Both the position numbers and the translations under genes were made by a program. A model generated the notes under the pieces. It did not search any database. It saw only the letters and a program-made list of their open reading frames with translations, and had not been told where the DNA came from. A stretch of 64,000 bases of DNA from Agromyces marinus (lineage in GTDB: Bacteria > Actinomycetota > Actinomycetes > Actinomycetales > Microbacteriaceae): the NCBI RefSeq assembly GCF_021442325.1, contig NZ_CP087879.1, positions 2,170,001-2,234,000 on the forward strand. The letters are read 5' to 3'. Shown here piece by piece: positions 38,101 to 45,081 of this stretch (its first letter is position 1; the number at the start of each line of letters is the position of its first letter).

Positions 38101-38850
38101 GCGGGCGCGCTGGCGCACCGGCTCGGTGAGCAGCAGTTCGCGGCTCGGTGCGAGGAGCACGCGTTCGACCTTCTCGGGGAGCGAGCGCTGGTCGGCGACC
38201 GAGAACGCGCGGAGCTCTTCGACCTCGTCGCCGAAGAAGTCGACGCGGACGGGGTGGTCGGCCGTGGGCGGGAACACATCGAGGATGCCGCCGCGCACCG
38301 CGAACTCGCCCCGGCGCGAGACCATGTCGACGCGCGCGTAGGCGAGGTCGACGAGGCGCAGTGCGATCGCCGAGAGGTCGTGCCCGCGGCCGCCCACGGC
38401 CAGTTCGACGGGCTCGAGGTCGGCGAGGTTGTCGGCGACGGGCTGGAGCGCGGCCCGCACCGATGCGACGACGACCAGCGGATGCCTCGGGCCGTCGGCC
38501 TTCCACGCGGCCATCCGCCGGATCGCGTGCATGCGGCGCCCGACGGTCTCGGCACTCGGGCTGAGTCGTTCGTGCGGCAGCGTCTCCCATGCGGGGAACT
38601 CGAGGATCTCGGCGCCGTCGAGGTACGGCGCCAGCGACGTGCGCAGCGACTCGCCCTCGCGGCTGGTCGCCGTGACGACGAAGAGCACCGACGGACGGCC
38701 GTTCGCGATGCGGCGTTCGAGCAGGGCTGCGAGCAGCGGCGCGTCGAGTCCGGTCGGCGCCGAGAAGTCGGCGCTGCGCTCGGCCTCGGCGAGGGCTCGG
38801 TCGATCGTGGAGGCGCGCGAGAGCGCCGTGTTCAAGCCCTGCAGGATCAC
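35194..38850 (-). CDS. mfd: Transcription-repair coupling factor Mfd
   Basis: DNA translocase that removes RNA polymerase stalled at lesions and recruits UvrA, 1218 residues. Order: an N-terminal UvrB-like region (GLDAPLLAALLERR...LVVTATSREGE), the RNA-polymerase interaction domain (VVHATHGIGRFVEL...YVVLEYA), a RecG-like motor with Walker A in GDVGFGKTEVAVRAAF and DEEQ in VIDEEQRFGVEHK. TATPIPRSLEMAVTG, QLRGRVGRGRERAYAYF and a C-terminal TRCF domain follow. GTG start, leaderless after TAGACT. Confidence 0.97.
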   Translation of the reverse strand: MILQGLNTALSRASTIDRALAEAERSADFSAPTGLDAPLLAALLERRIANGRPSVLFVVTATSREGESLRTSLAPYLDGAEILEFPAWETLPHERLSPSAETVGRRMHAIRRMAAWKADGPRHPLVVVASVRAALQPVADNLADLEPVELAVGGRGHDLSAIALRLVDLAYARVDMVSRRGEFAVRGGILDVFPPTADHPVRVDFFGDEVEELRAFSVADQRSLPEKVERVLLAPSRELLLTEPVRQRAREMVHEFPNLSGMLEKVSEGIPVEGMESLAPALLERLVPVTDYLPEGAAVAVVGPERVAGRAVSLAETNREFLAAAWGAATVGAAAPIDLAAGDFLTLRALRESVLFSAPGSPGTDRVWWTFSSFDQGDAAEAVGETAGGADAAYVRVAATSVPSFQGNVEGAVAHVGERLREGWSLVVAAAGHGLVERARDVLAEHGLAGRLVETVPDELEPGVAYLVQAQAAAGFEVPDARLGLIAEAEFYGRSAGYDSRQVKKLASRRRNVVDPLQLKAGDHVVHATHGIGRFVELVQREVAGARPTGPSRTAGIKPAPKTVREYVVLEYAASKRGQAGDRLYVPMDQLDLLSRYVGGESPSLSKMGGSDWAQAKSKARKAVRDIAVELVKLYSARMSAKGHAFGPDSPWQHELEEAFPYVETPDQVQTIDEVKADMERPIPMDRLLAGDVGFGKTEVAVRAAFKAIQDGKQVAMLVPTTLLVKQHFETFSERFAGFPVHVRALSRFQTDREARETIAGLADGTVDMVIGTHRILTEKVSFKDLGLMVIDEEQRFGVEHKDALKKLKTNVDILAMSATPIPRSLEMAVTGIREMSTLATPPEDRHPILTFVGPHSDQQVAAAIRREMLREGQVFFVHNRVSSINRVAAHLAELVPEARIAVAHGQLNEHMLEQIVVDFWERRFDVLVSTTIIETGLDISNANTIIIDRADKYGLSQLHQLRGRVGRGRERAYAYFLYDPAKPLSETAHDRLSTIAANNELGGGMQIALKDLEIRGAGNLLGAEQAGHIAGVGFDLYLRMIGEAVNAFRGDVAEGQTELRLELPVDAHIPDDYVDSERLRLEAYQKLSAASGPAAKDGAIDLVVEELVDRYGDLPEPVEHLVAVSRLRRKAQLAGLSDVIATGSKLRIAPAKLPDSRRVRLERMYPGAKLFPQNDVALVPFPTPGGEAPGDGDLIAWVSNLIGAIFPAEQPAEAVTG

Positions 38851-38856
38851 CGGAGC

Positions 38857-38862
38857 AGTCTA
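38857..38862 (-). promoter_or_regulatory. Leaderless -10 box for mfd
   Basis: TAGACT, then 6 bases, then the GTG start at 38850. Confidence 0.6.
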
Positions 38863-38969
38863 CGCGCGCCCGCCGACACGGCGGGCGGCGGCGGTCGGCA
38901 CGAGCGGCGGCGGCGGGTCGGCACGGCCCTCGCCCGGCCCGCCGGAGACGCTCCGTCGGCGGCCGCCGA

Positions 38970-38975
38970 TAGCAT
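38970..38975 (+). promoter_or_regulatory. Predicted -10 box for the RNase HI gene
   Basis: TAGCAT. A start near 38982 leaves a short leader with GGAAGGA before the ATG at 39009. Confidence 0.45.
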
Positions 38976-39008
38976 GGTCGCCGCCCGCCCCCACCGGAAG
39001 GATCCCGA

Positions 39009-39707
39009 ATGATCATCGCCGCCGCCGACGGCTCGGCCCTCGGCAACCCAGGCCCGGCCGGCTGGGCCTGGTACGTCTCCGACGACTGCTGGGCCGCGGG
39101 CGGGTGGCCGCACGCGACGAACAACCAGGGCGAGCTGACCGCGGTGCTCGAGCTGTTCCGGGCGACGGCGCACCTCGACGACGAACTGCTCGTGCAGTGC
39201 GACAGCCAGTACGTGATCAACTCCGTGACGAAGTGGATGGCCGGCTGGAAGCGCAAGGGCTGGCGCAAGGCCGACGGCTCCCCCGTGATGAACCGCGAGC
39301 TCCTCGAAGAGCTCGACGCGGCGCTCGCCGGGCGTCGCTACCGGTTCGAGTGGGTGCGCGGGCACGTCGGCCACCCCATGAACGAGGCCGCCGACGCGCG
39401 CGCGCGGGCCGTCGCCGAAGCGTACCGACGCGGCGGCGACGTCCCGGTCGGCCCCGGATGGGCGGGCGGCTGCGACCAGCCGGCCGCCGATGCGCCCGAT
39501 GCGCCGCCCGCCGTGGCCGCCGTTCCCGCGGCGTCCGTGATCGCCGACCGCGAGTCCGAGGATGCGGCACTCTTCGACTTCGACGAGCCCGAGGCCGACT
39601 GGCGCACACTCCCCCTCGAACTGACCACCGAGGAGCACACCCGCCTGGTCGAACGCGCTCGCGCCGCCGGGCTCACCCCCGAGGAGTTCCTGCGCGGGTT
39701 GATCTGA
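39009..39707 (+). CDS. rnhA: Ribonuclease HI with C-terminal extension
   Basis: Cleaves RNA in RNA-DNA hybrids. The 232-residue protein has all four acidic catalytic residues: Asp7 (AADGSALGNPGPAGWAW), Glu42 (NNQGELTAV), Asp65 (QCDSQYVINS) and Asp129 (NEAADARARA). GHVGHPMN carries the conserved histidine region. After about residue 140 comes a linker and a C-terminal LELTTEEHTRLVERARAAG helix pair, which resembles a ribbon-helix-helix or oligomerisation motif and is absent from standard RNase HI. Its last 35 bases overlap the convergent MFS gene. Confidence 0.93.
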   Translation: MIIAAADGSALGNPGPAGWAWYVSDDCWAAGGWPHATNNQGELTAVLELFRATAHLDDELLVQCDSQYVINSVTKWMAGWKRKGWRKADGSPVMNRELLEELDAALAGRRYRFEWVRGHVGHPMNEAADARARAVAEAYRRGGDVPVGPGWAGGCDQPAADAPDAPPAVAAVPAASVIADRESEDAALFDFDEPEADWRTLPLELTTEEHTRLVERARAAGLTPEEFLRGLI

Positions 39708-40995
39708 ACCCGGCCCCGCGCCGTCGGGCCACAGGGCCGAGCCATCCCACCGCGAGCCCGGCCGCGACGATCCCGGCGGCCCCGGCGATCCAGAGCACCG
39801 CCTGATACCCGCCTCCGGCCGCGATGCCCGCCGCGATGCACCCGACCGTCGAGCCGATCGCCGATGCGGCGAAGTAGAACCCGTTCGCACGCGTCGCCGA
39901 GCCCGTCGCCAGCCGCGCGGCGACGTCCGGGGCCGCCAGCCTCGGCACGGGGATCCCCTGGTAGGTGATGAGCATGGCCAGCGCCGCGAGGATCAGCACG
40001 GGTGAGGTGGCCAGGCCGATCAGCGCCATCGCGCACGCGCCGAGACCGCGGACGAGGGTTCCCGCGGTGAAGACGCCCAGCGAGGTGGTGCGCGCCATGA
40101 CCCGGCCGGCGACCAGCAGGGTCGCGATGTTCAGCAGGCCCGCGAGTCCGACGAGGAGCGAGGTGGCGACGTCGGTGAACCCGTACACGGCGGGCATGAG
40201 GTTCGCCAGCTGGCTGACCAGGCCGTTGCTGCCGAGGGACGAGACGAACACGACGACGAGGAACGCGGTGAAGGCCGCACCCAGTCCGCCCGTGCCCGCA
40301 GCGCCGCCCGGGCGCGCCGCGCCGGCCGGGTCTGGAGGGACCGCCTCGGCGGCGCCGGACCTGCGATGGGCGAGTGGGGCGGCGACCTCCGCCGTCGTCA
40401 GCCAGGCGAGCACCGCGAACAGGCCGAGGACGATCGCGCAGACGACGAAGACGGAACCCGCGGGCATCCCGACCGAGAGCGTTGCCGCGACGAGCAGCGC
40501 GCCGGCGAGCACGCCCGCGGGGTAGGCGAGGTTGAACACGGTCAGCCGGCCCGCCGTGACCTCGCGGTCGCGCGCCGCGCCCACGATGAACGCCGGCCCG
40601 ATCGTGCCCTGCGCGGCCCACGCCGCCCCGAGCACGATCCCGAAGAGCGGCGAGTACCACGCGACCGCGGCATCGATGGCGAGCAGCGCGTACGCCGCGG
40701 CCATCGCCGCGATCGACGTCGTGTAGACGACCCGGTGCCGGCCCGTGCGGTCGACGAAGGCGCCGACCGCCGGGCCGACCGCCGCCGCGAGGCTGAGGAC
40801 CGCGAACACGATCCCGACCCGCCACGGCGCACCGGTGACCTCGGTCACGAACGGCGGCACGAGCAGGGTCAGGAACGAGCCGGTCGCCGCGCCCACCGCG
40901 ACGTTCGAGAGCATCCACCACTGGAACGACGCGCCCGCGGGGCGGTTCGCCGGCCCGCCCCGCCGTGGTCCGGGGATCGAGCCGTCACTCGACAC
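39673..40995 (-). CDS. MFS family transporter
   Basis: 440 residues and about twelve predicted helices in two halves joined by an acidic/proline/alanine loop near residues 200-240. The helix 2-3 loop holds a weak form of the MFS motif A (GAFVDRTGRHRVVY). No substrate clue is seen; efflux-type MFS are the closest in feel. The GTG start lies inside the upstream DUF1254 gene, an 11-base overlap, so the two are co-expressed. The 3' end overlaps rnhA on the opposite strand by 35 bases. Confidence 0.85.
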   Translation of the reverse strand: MSSDGSIPGPRRGGPANRPAGASFQWWMLSNVAVGAATGSFLTLLVPPFVTEVTGAPWRVGIVFAVLSLAAAVGPAVGAFVDRTGRHRVVYTTSIAAMAAAYALLAIDAAVAWYSPLFGIVLGAAWAAQGTIGPAFIVGAARDREVTAGRLTVFNLAYPAGVLAGALLVAATLSVGMPAGSVFVVCAIVLGLFAVLAWLTTAEVAAPLAHRRSGAAEAVPPDPAGAARPGGAAGTGGLGAAFTAFLVVVFVSSLGSNGLVSQLANLMPAVYGFTDVATSLLVGLAGLLNIATLLVAGRVMARTTSLGVFTAGTLVRGLGACAMALIGLATSPVLILAALAMLITYQGIPVPRLAAPDVAARLATGSATRANGFYFAASAIGSTVGCIAAGIAAGGGYQAVLWIAGAAGIVAAGLAVGWLGPVARRRGAGFRSTRAGTPRG

Positions 40996-42448
40996 GGATG
41001 AAGTCGCCCACCGTGTACTCGCGGTCGAAGAACTCCTGCTTCGGTCCGTAGAACCGGTAGAGGCTGAACCATCCCCGGCCGGGAACGGTCTTCAGCCAGT
41101 TCGTCGCACCCTCGGGCGGGTTCGGTCCCACGAACAGGCTGATCGATCCGTCCTCGTTCAGCGGGACGTCGTTCATGCCGTTGAGCGAGGGGTACTCCTG
41201 CCCGTCGGCGTCGACGCCCGACGCCGTCTCGGCGTCGTACACGGTGATCGACCAGAACAGGTTCGCGGGCGGGTCGGGCGGCAGGTCGATGCGGTACGTC
41301 CGCTCGCCTCGGAGGAACTGCCCGTCCGCGTCCTTGTAGGCGTTGCCGTACTTCGCTCCCATGCCCACGACCGAGGTCATCATGCCCGTGCTGATCGAGT
41401 AGTGGTTGACGAACATGTGCGCCTTCGCGACGACATCGGTGTGCCCGGTCGTGCGGTCCCGCCACTGCTCGTCGAGCAGCGTGTGCATGAAGTCGTCGGG
41501 GTGCGTGAGGACGTGCGCGACCCAGTGCCGGTCCTCCCACCACCGCGCCGAGGGGTGCTCGTCGAAGCTCGCGGCATCCGTCTTCGCGATCTTCCAGGCC
41601 GTCGTCGCAGCCTGATCGAGCAGTTCGCGCTGGCGGGCCGTGGGCGCGAACGTCCCGCCCTTGCGGATGCCGATCGCAGCGAGCATCCCGTGCATGTACG
41701 GGTCGACGGAGTCGACCGTCTCGCCCTGGATGAACTCGTCCAGCAGGTCGAAGGAGCTCGCGTCGTGAGCGAAGAGCGCGTCCGCGGCGACGTCTGACAC
41801 GTGCTCGAACCGCATCGGCTCGGCCTCCCCGTTCAGCGGGCGGATGGTGATGCCCTCGATCGCGGCGACACCCGGGGCGAGGTCGTCGACCGACGAGAAG
41901 AACCCGCGGACGAAGATGAACACCCCGTTGGTCGGACTCGTGAACACGAACGCCCCATCGGGCACCTCGCCCGTGTAGCCCTCGGGCACGATTAGGTAGG
42001 TTCCCCCCTTGCCGTGGTCGGGTCCGGGGATGCCGACGTCGCCGAGGTAGCGGCGCCCGTCGATCTCGGGCCCGGTGAGCGGCCGGTGCCAGAAGTCGTC
42101 CATGAGCGCCTGCAGCTTCGGCGGCGCATCGATGATCAGCGGCCCGGACACCGCCAGGTCGGCGAAGGTGAGCCCGTAGATGACATCCGAGTTCGGGGTC
42201 GTGATGACCGTGTTCGGCTTCAGCCGCTTCTCGTAGACCGCCATGACGTTGTGGCCGACCCCCGAGGTCCGCTCGTGGCCCTTCTTCATCGCGACCATGT
42301 TCAGCGCCGGCAGTGACCACAGCCAGGTCTGCACGGCGCGCTGGAAGTACGCCTCCTCCTGCAGGGTGCGTGCTGCCTCCGGCGTCGGATACCCGCCCTC
42401 GAGCGGTGCCTGCGCCAGCTCCCGGTACCGGTCGGTCGATTCGGTCAC
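40985..42448 (-). CDS. DUF1254/DUF1214 domain-containing protein
   Basis: 487 residues. The N-terminal DUF1254-type region runs from about 25 to 180 (QRAVQTWLWSLPALNMVAMKKGHE, NTVITTPNSDVIYGLTFADL, FWHRPLTGPEIDG, YLIVPEGYTGEVPDGAFVF). The C-terminal DUF1214-type region has FWSITVYDAETASGVDADGQEYPSLNGMNDV and NWLKTVPGRGWFSLYRFYGP. No signal peptide is seen and no function is established. GTG start with GGGAGGGG about 8 bases upstream. It precedes and overlaps the MFS gene, forming a two-gene accessory unit between rnhA and pth. Confidence 0.88.
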   Translation of the reverse strand: MTESTDRYRELAQAPLEGGYPTPEAARTLQEEAYFQRAVQTWLWSLPALNMVAMKKGHERTSGVGHNVMAVYEKRLKPNTVITTPNSDVIYGLTFADLAVSGPLIIDAPPKLQALMDDFWHRPLTGPEIDGRRYLGDVGIPGPDHGKGGTYLIVPEGYTGEVPDGAFVFTSPTNGVFIFVRGFFSSVDDLAPGVAAIEGITIRPLNGEAEPMRFEHVSDVAADALFAHDASSFDLLDEFIQGETVDSVDPYMHGMLAAIGIRKGGTFAPTARQRELLDQAATTAWKIAKTDAASFDEHPSARWWEDRHWVAHVLTHPDDFMHTLLDEQWRDRTTGHTDVVAKAHMFVNHYSISTGMMTSVVGMGAKYGNAYKDADGQFLRGERTYRIDLPPDPPANLFWSITVYDAETASGVDADGQEYPSLNGMNDVPLNEDGSISLFVGPNPPEGATNWLKTVPGRGWFSLYRFYGPKQEFFDREYTVGDFIRVE

Positions 42449-42575
42449 GTCGTGTTCCCCTCCCCCGGCGACGACCGTCGTCGCCGGGGTCGAGTCTGCC
42501 GGTCGGGGTCGGCACGGTCAACGAGGCGCGCGAGCGGCGGCATCACGCTCGCACGGTGTCGCGCCGAGCGGCGCG

Positions 42576-43205
42576 CTACGCCGGCGAGTGGAAACGCTGC
42601 TGCGCCGCGACGAGGCCGTGCTCGGCGATGGCCTCGACCGCGTCCGCGGCATCCGCCAGGAGGCTCGGCACGGCGTCGCGCTCGGTGCCGGCGAAGTCGC
42701 GCAGCACGTAGTCGGCGGCTTCCATTCGCCCGGGCGGGCGGCCGATGCCGACGCGCACGCGCGTGAAGTCGGGCGAGCCCGCGGCCTTCTGGATGTCGCG
42801 GAGCCCGTTGTGCCCGCCGTGCCCGCCGCCGCGCTTCAGCCGCACGGTGTCGAACGGGATGTCGAGCTCGTCGTGCACCACGATGAGCCGGTCGACGTCG
42901 AGGGAGTAGAACTTCAGCAGTGCCGAGACCGGTCCGCCGGAGGTGTTCATGTAGCTGTTGGGCTTGGCGAGCACGAGCTTCGGCCGGCCCGGGCCGAGGA
43001 ACCCCTCGGCGACGCGCGAGGGCGTCTTGTGGCTCTTGAAGGTCGCGCCGATGCGCGAGGCGAGCTCGTCGGCGACCATCTGGCCGACGTTGTGGCGGTT
43101 GCCGGCGTACTGCGCGCCGGGGTTGCCGAGGCCGATCACGAGCCAGGTGTTCTCGGGCACGACCTCGTCCTTCCGGCGGTGGAGGAGGCGGTCGAAGAAG
43201 TTCAC
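42576..43205 (-). CDS. pth: Peptidyl-tRNA hydrolase
   Basis: Recycles peptidyl-tRNAs released from stalled ribosomes. The 209-residue protein has WLVIGLGNPGAQYAGNRHNVGQ with catalytic His38, LAKPNSYMNTSGGPV, VVHDELDIPF with the conserved Asp, and GGGHGGHNGLRDI. The GTG start at 43205 follows GGAGG by 5 bases. An N-terminal extension of about 20 residues precedes the core compared with E. coli. It is downstream of the L25 gene on the same strand, a pairing common in bacteria. Confidence 0.95.
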   Translation of the reverse strand: MNFFDRLLHRRKDEVVPENTWLVIGLGNPGAQYAGNRHNVGQMVADELASRIGATFKSHKTPSRVAEGFLGPGRPKLVLAKPNSYMNTSGGPVSALLKFYSLDVDRLIVVHDELDIPFDTVRLKRGGGHGGHNGLRDIQKAAGSPDFTRVRVGIGRPPGRMEAADYVLRDFAGTERDAVPSLLADAADAVEAIAEHGLVAAQQRFHSPA

Positions 43206-43311
43206 GGATGCCTCCGGGCGGGTGTCAGGGGAACGGCGGAGGGCCCACGGCCCCGCGTTCCGAGCGTACCCGGATGCGGTGCCGCGGACCCTCGCGACGA
43301 AGCGGGATCGA

Positions 43312-43947
43312 CTACTCGGCCGACTCGCCCTCTGCGGCCTCGTCGGCGGAAGCGGCCTCTGCGGCCTCCTCGCCCTCGGCGGCCTCGGGCTCCTCGCCGA
43401 GGTCGACCTTCTGCGGCACGTGCACGTTGATGACGAGCGCCTCGGCGTCGCTGATGAGCGTCGCGCCCTTGGGCAGCTCGACGGCGCCGGCCAGGATCTG
43501 GGTGCCCTCCTCGAGGCCCTCGACACTGACGACGACGTTCTCGGGGATGTGGGTCGCCTCGACCTCGAGCAGCAGCGTGTGCGCGTCGAGGTCGGCGATG
43601 GTGCCCGCAGCCGACTCGCCCTCGACGTGCACGGGCACCTCGACCTGGACCTTCTCGCCGCGCTTGACGACGATGAGGTCCATGTGCTCGATGATCTGGT
43701 GCACCGGGTCCTTCTGCACGTCCTTGACGAGCGCGAGCTGGCTCTTGCCCGCGATCTGCAGGTCGAGCACGGCGTTCGCCTTGCGGATGAGCAGCGCGGT
43801 CTCGTGGCCGGGCAGCGTGACGTGCTTCGGCTCGGTGCCGTGGCCGTAGATCACGGCGGGGATCTTGCCCGCGGCGCGGATCTTGCGGGCAGCGCCCTTG
43901 CCGAAGGATTCGCGCAGTTCTGCGACGACCTGGTTGTCTTCGTCCAT
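43312..43947 (-). CDS. rplY: 50S ribosomal protein L25 (general stress protein Ctc type)
   Basis: Binds 5S rRNA in the large subunit. The 211-residue protein is the long CTC form. An L25 domain (about 1-95: RESFGKGAARKIRAAGKIPAVIYGHG, HIIEH-type region) is followed by a beta-rich TL5 C-terminal domain (VPVHVEGESAAG...VINVHVP). A strongly acidic alanine/glutamate tail ends it. ATG follows AAGGAG. The nearest promoter-like box is about 185 bases upstream, leaving a long leader. It is upstream of pth. Confidence 0.95.
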   Translation of the reverse strand: MDEDNQVVAELRESFGKGAARKIRAAGKIPAVIYGHGTEPKHVTLPGHETALLIRKANAVLDLQIAGKSQLALVKDVQKDPVHQIIEHMDLIVVKRGEKVQVEVPVHVEGESAAGTIADLDAHTLLLEVEATHIPENVVVSVEGLEEGTQILAGAVELPKGATLISDAEALVINVHVPQKVDLGEEPEAAEGEEAAEAASADEAAEGESAE

Positions 43948-44011
43948 GGTGATGGCTCCTTGCGGGCTCGCGGCCCAGAGTGGGTTCTGTTGTGTCGACT
44001 CGAACGCCCGG

Positions 44012-44027
44012 GGCCGCGTGCGCGGCC
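44012..44027 (-). promoter_or_regulatory. Hairpin in the rplY leader
   Basis: GGCCGC and GCGGCC pair around a GTGC loop, about 65 bases before the rplY ATG. It may be part of an autoregulatory leader of the kind known for ribosomal protein genes. This is inference. Confidence 0.35.
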
Positions 44028-44131
44028 AGCGTGAGGAACAGCCGTAAGCCTGATTCCACCGCGTCGATAACGGATGCCGCACCGGGTCGGGCCCGGCTCC
44101 GGCGGCATCCCTCGCCGAAGTTCAATGGGTC

Positions 44132-44137
44132 AGTCTA
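44132..44137 (-). promoter_or_regulatory. Predicted -10 box for rplY
   Basis: TAGACT on the minus strand. A start near 44125 gives a leader of almost 180 nt. Confidence 0.4.
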
Positions 44138-44215
44138 CCGGATGTCGCGGCCGACCGTTTCGCGCACCCCGTCGGAGCCGACGGGTCGGGGCGCGTCGGC
44201 GGCGGAGCCCGCCGA

Positions 44216-44221
44216 TATGCT
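44216..44221 (+). promoter_or_regulatory. Leaderless -10 box for the GntR-type gene
   Basis: TATGCT, then 6 bases, then ATG at 44228. Confidence 0.6.
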
Positions 44222-44227
44222 CGCCGC

Positions 44228-44962
44228 ATGGGTTCCCGCCTGCACGACCTGGCCGTCGAGCACCTCGGCTCGCGGATCGTCTCGGGCGAACTCGAGGCGG
44301 GTGCCGTGCTGCGCACCGAGGTGCTCGAGGCCGAACTCCGGGTGTCGCGGTCGGTCGTGCGCGAGGCGGTCCGCGTCGCGCAGTCGCTGGGGCTCGTCGA
44401 GTCGGTCCGCCGGGTCGGGATCCGGGTGCTCCCGATCACCGCGTGGAACCTGTTCGACCCGTCCGTCATCCGCTGGCGACTCGAGTCCGGGCGCAAGGGC
44501 GCGCAGCTGCGCTCGCTCACCGAGTTGCGCACCGCGGTCGAACCGGTCGCGGCCGAGCTCGCTGCGCGCTTCGCTCCGCCCGAGCTGGGCGCCGGCCTGA
44601 TGGGCGTCGCGGCGGCGATGCGGGCCGCGGGGCGAGCGGGCGATGCCGCGGGGTTCCTGGAACTCGACGTCGAGTTCCACCGATCGGTGCTGCGCGCGTC
44701 GGGCAACGAGATGTTCGCGGCGCTCGGCGACGCGGTCGGCGAGGTGCTTCGCGGGCGTTCCTCGAGCGGGCTGATGCCGGCGCATCCGAGCGAGGAGGCG
44801 ATGCAGTGGCACGTCGACGTCGCCGACGCGATCCTCGCGGGCAGGGCGGATGCCGCGCGCGCGGCGATGCTCCGAGTGCTGGGCCGCACGGCCGACGACG
44901 TGGAGCGCACCTGGCGCGACATCCCGCGCGCCGGGTGGAGCGGCACCGAACCGACGGCGTGA
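44228..44962 (+). CDS. GntR/FadR family transcriptional regulator
   Basis: 244 residues. A winged helix-turn-helix at about 8-70 (LGSRIVSGELEAGAVLRTEVLEAELRVSRSVVREAVRVAQSLGLVESV) is followed by a FadR C-terminal (FCD) ligand domain. That domain holds ELRTAVEPVAAELAA, the metal-site region FLELDVEFHRSVLRASGNEMF and MQWHVDVADAI. Relatives often sense sugar acids. Because 6-phosphogluconate dehydrogenase follows directly, gluconate or 6-phosphogluconate is a reasonable inducer guess. Leaderless ATG. Confidence 0.88.
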   Translation: MGSRLHDLAVEHLGSRIVSGELEAGAVLRTEVLEAELRVSRSVVREAVRVAQSLGLVESVRRVGIRVLPITAWNLFDPSVIRWRLESGRKGAQLRSLTELRTAVEPVAAELAARFAPPELGAGLMGVAAAMRAAGRAGDAAGFLELDVEFHRSVLRASGNEMFAALGDAVGEVLRGRSSSGLMPAHPSEEAMQWHVDVADAILAGRADAARAAMLRVLGRTADDVERTWRDIPRAGWSGTEPTA

Positions 44963-44976
44963 GCCGAGGCATCCGT

Positions 44977-45005
44977 TTCAAATCATACGTAATGCCTGCG
45001 ATACT
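44977..45005 (+). promoter_or_regulatory. Probable gnd promoter with possible operator
   Basis: TTCAAA (44977-44982), a 17-base spacer and GATACT (45000-45005). The spacer contains TACGTA in a patch unusually AT-rich for this genome, a plausible site for the upstream GntR-type regulator. A start near 45012 gives a leader of about 70 nt. Confidence 0.55.
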
Positions 45006-45081
45006 GATTGGCGTCTGATTCTTGCCGAGCATCCACCTTGCTAGCGTTGATGCCGGAACCCGCACGAGCAGGAGCACGCGC

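Noticed and set aside
41985-42000. A possible UUA codon in the DUF1254 gene
   Set aside because: Reading the minus strand in frame gives TAC CTA ATC, a CTA codon, not TTA.
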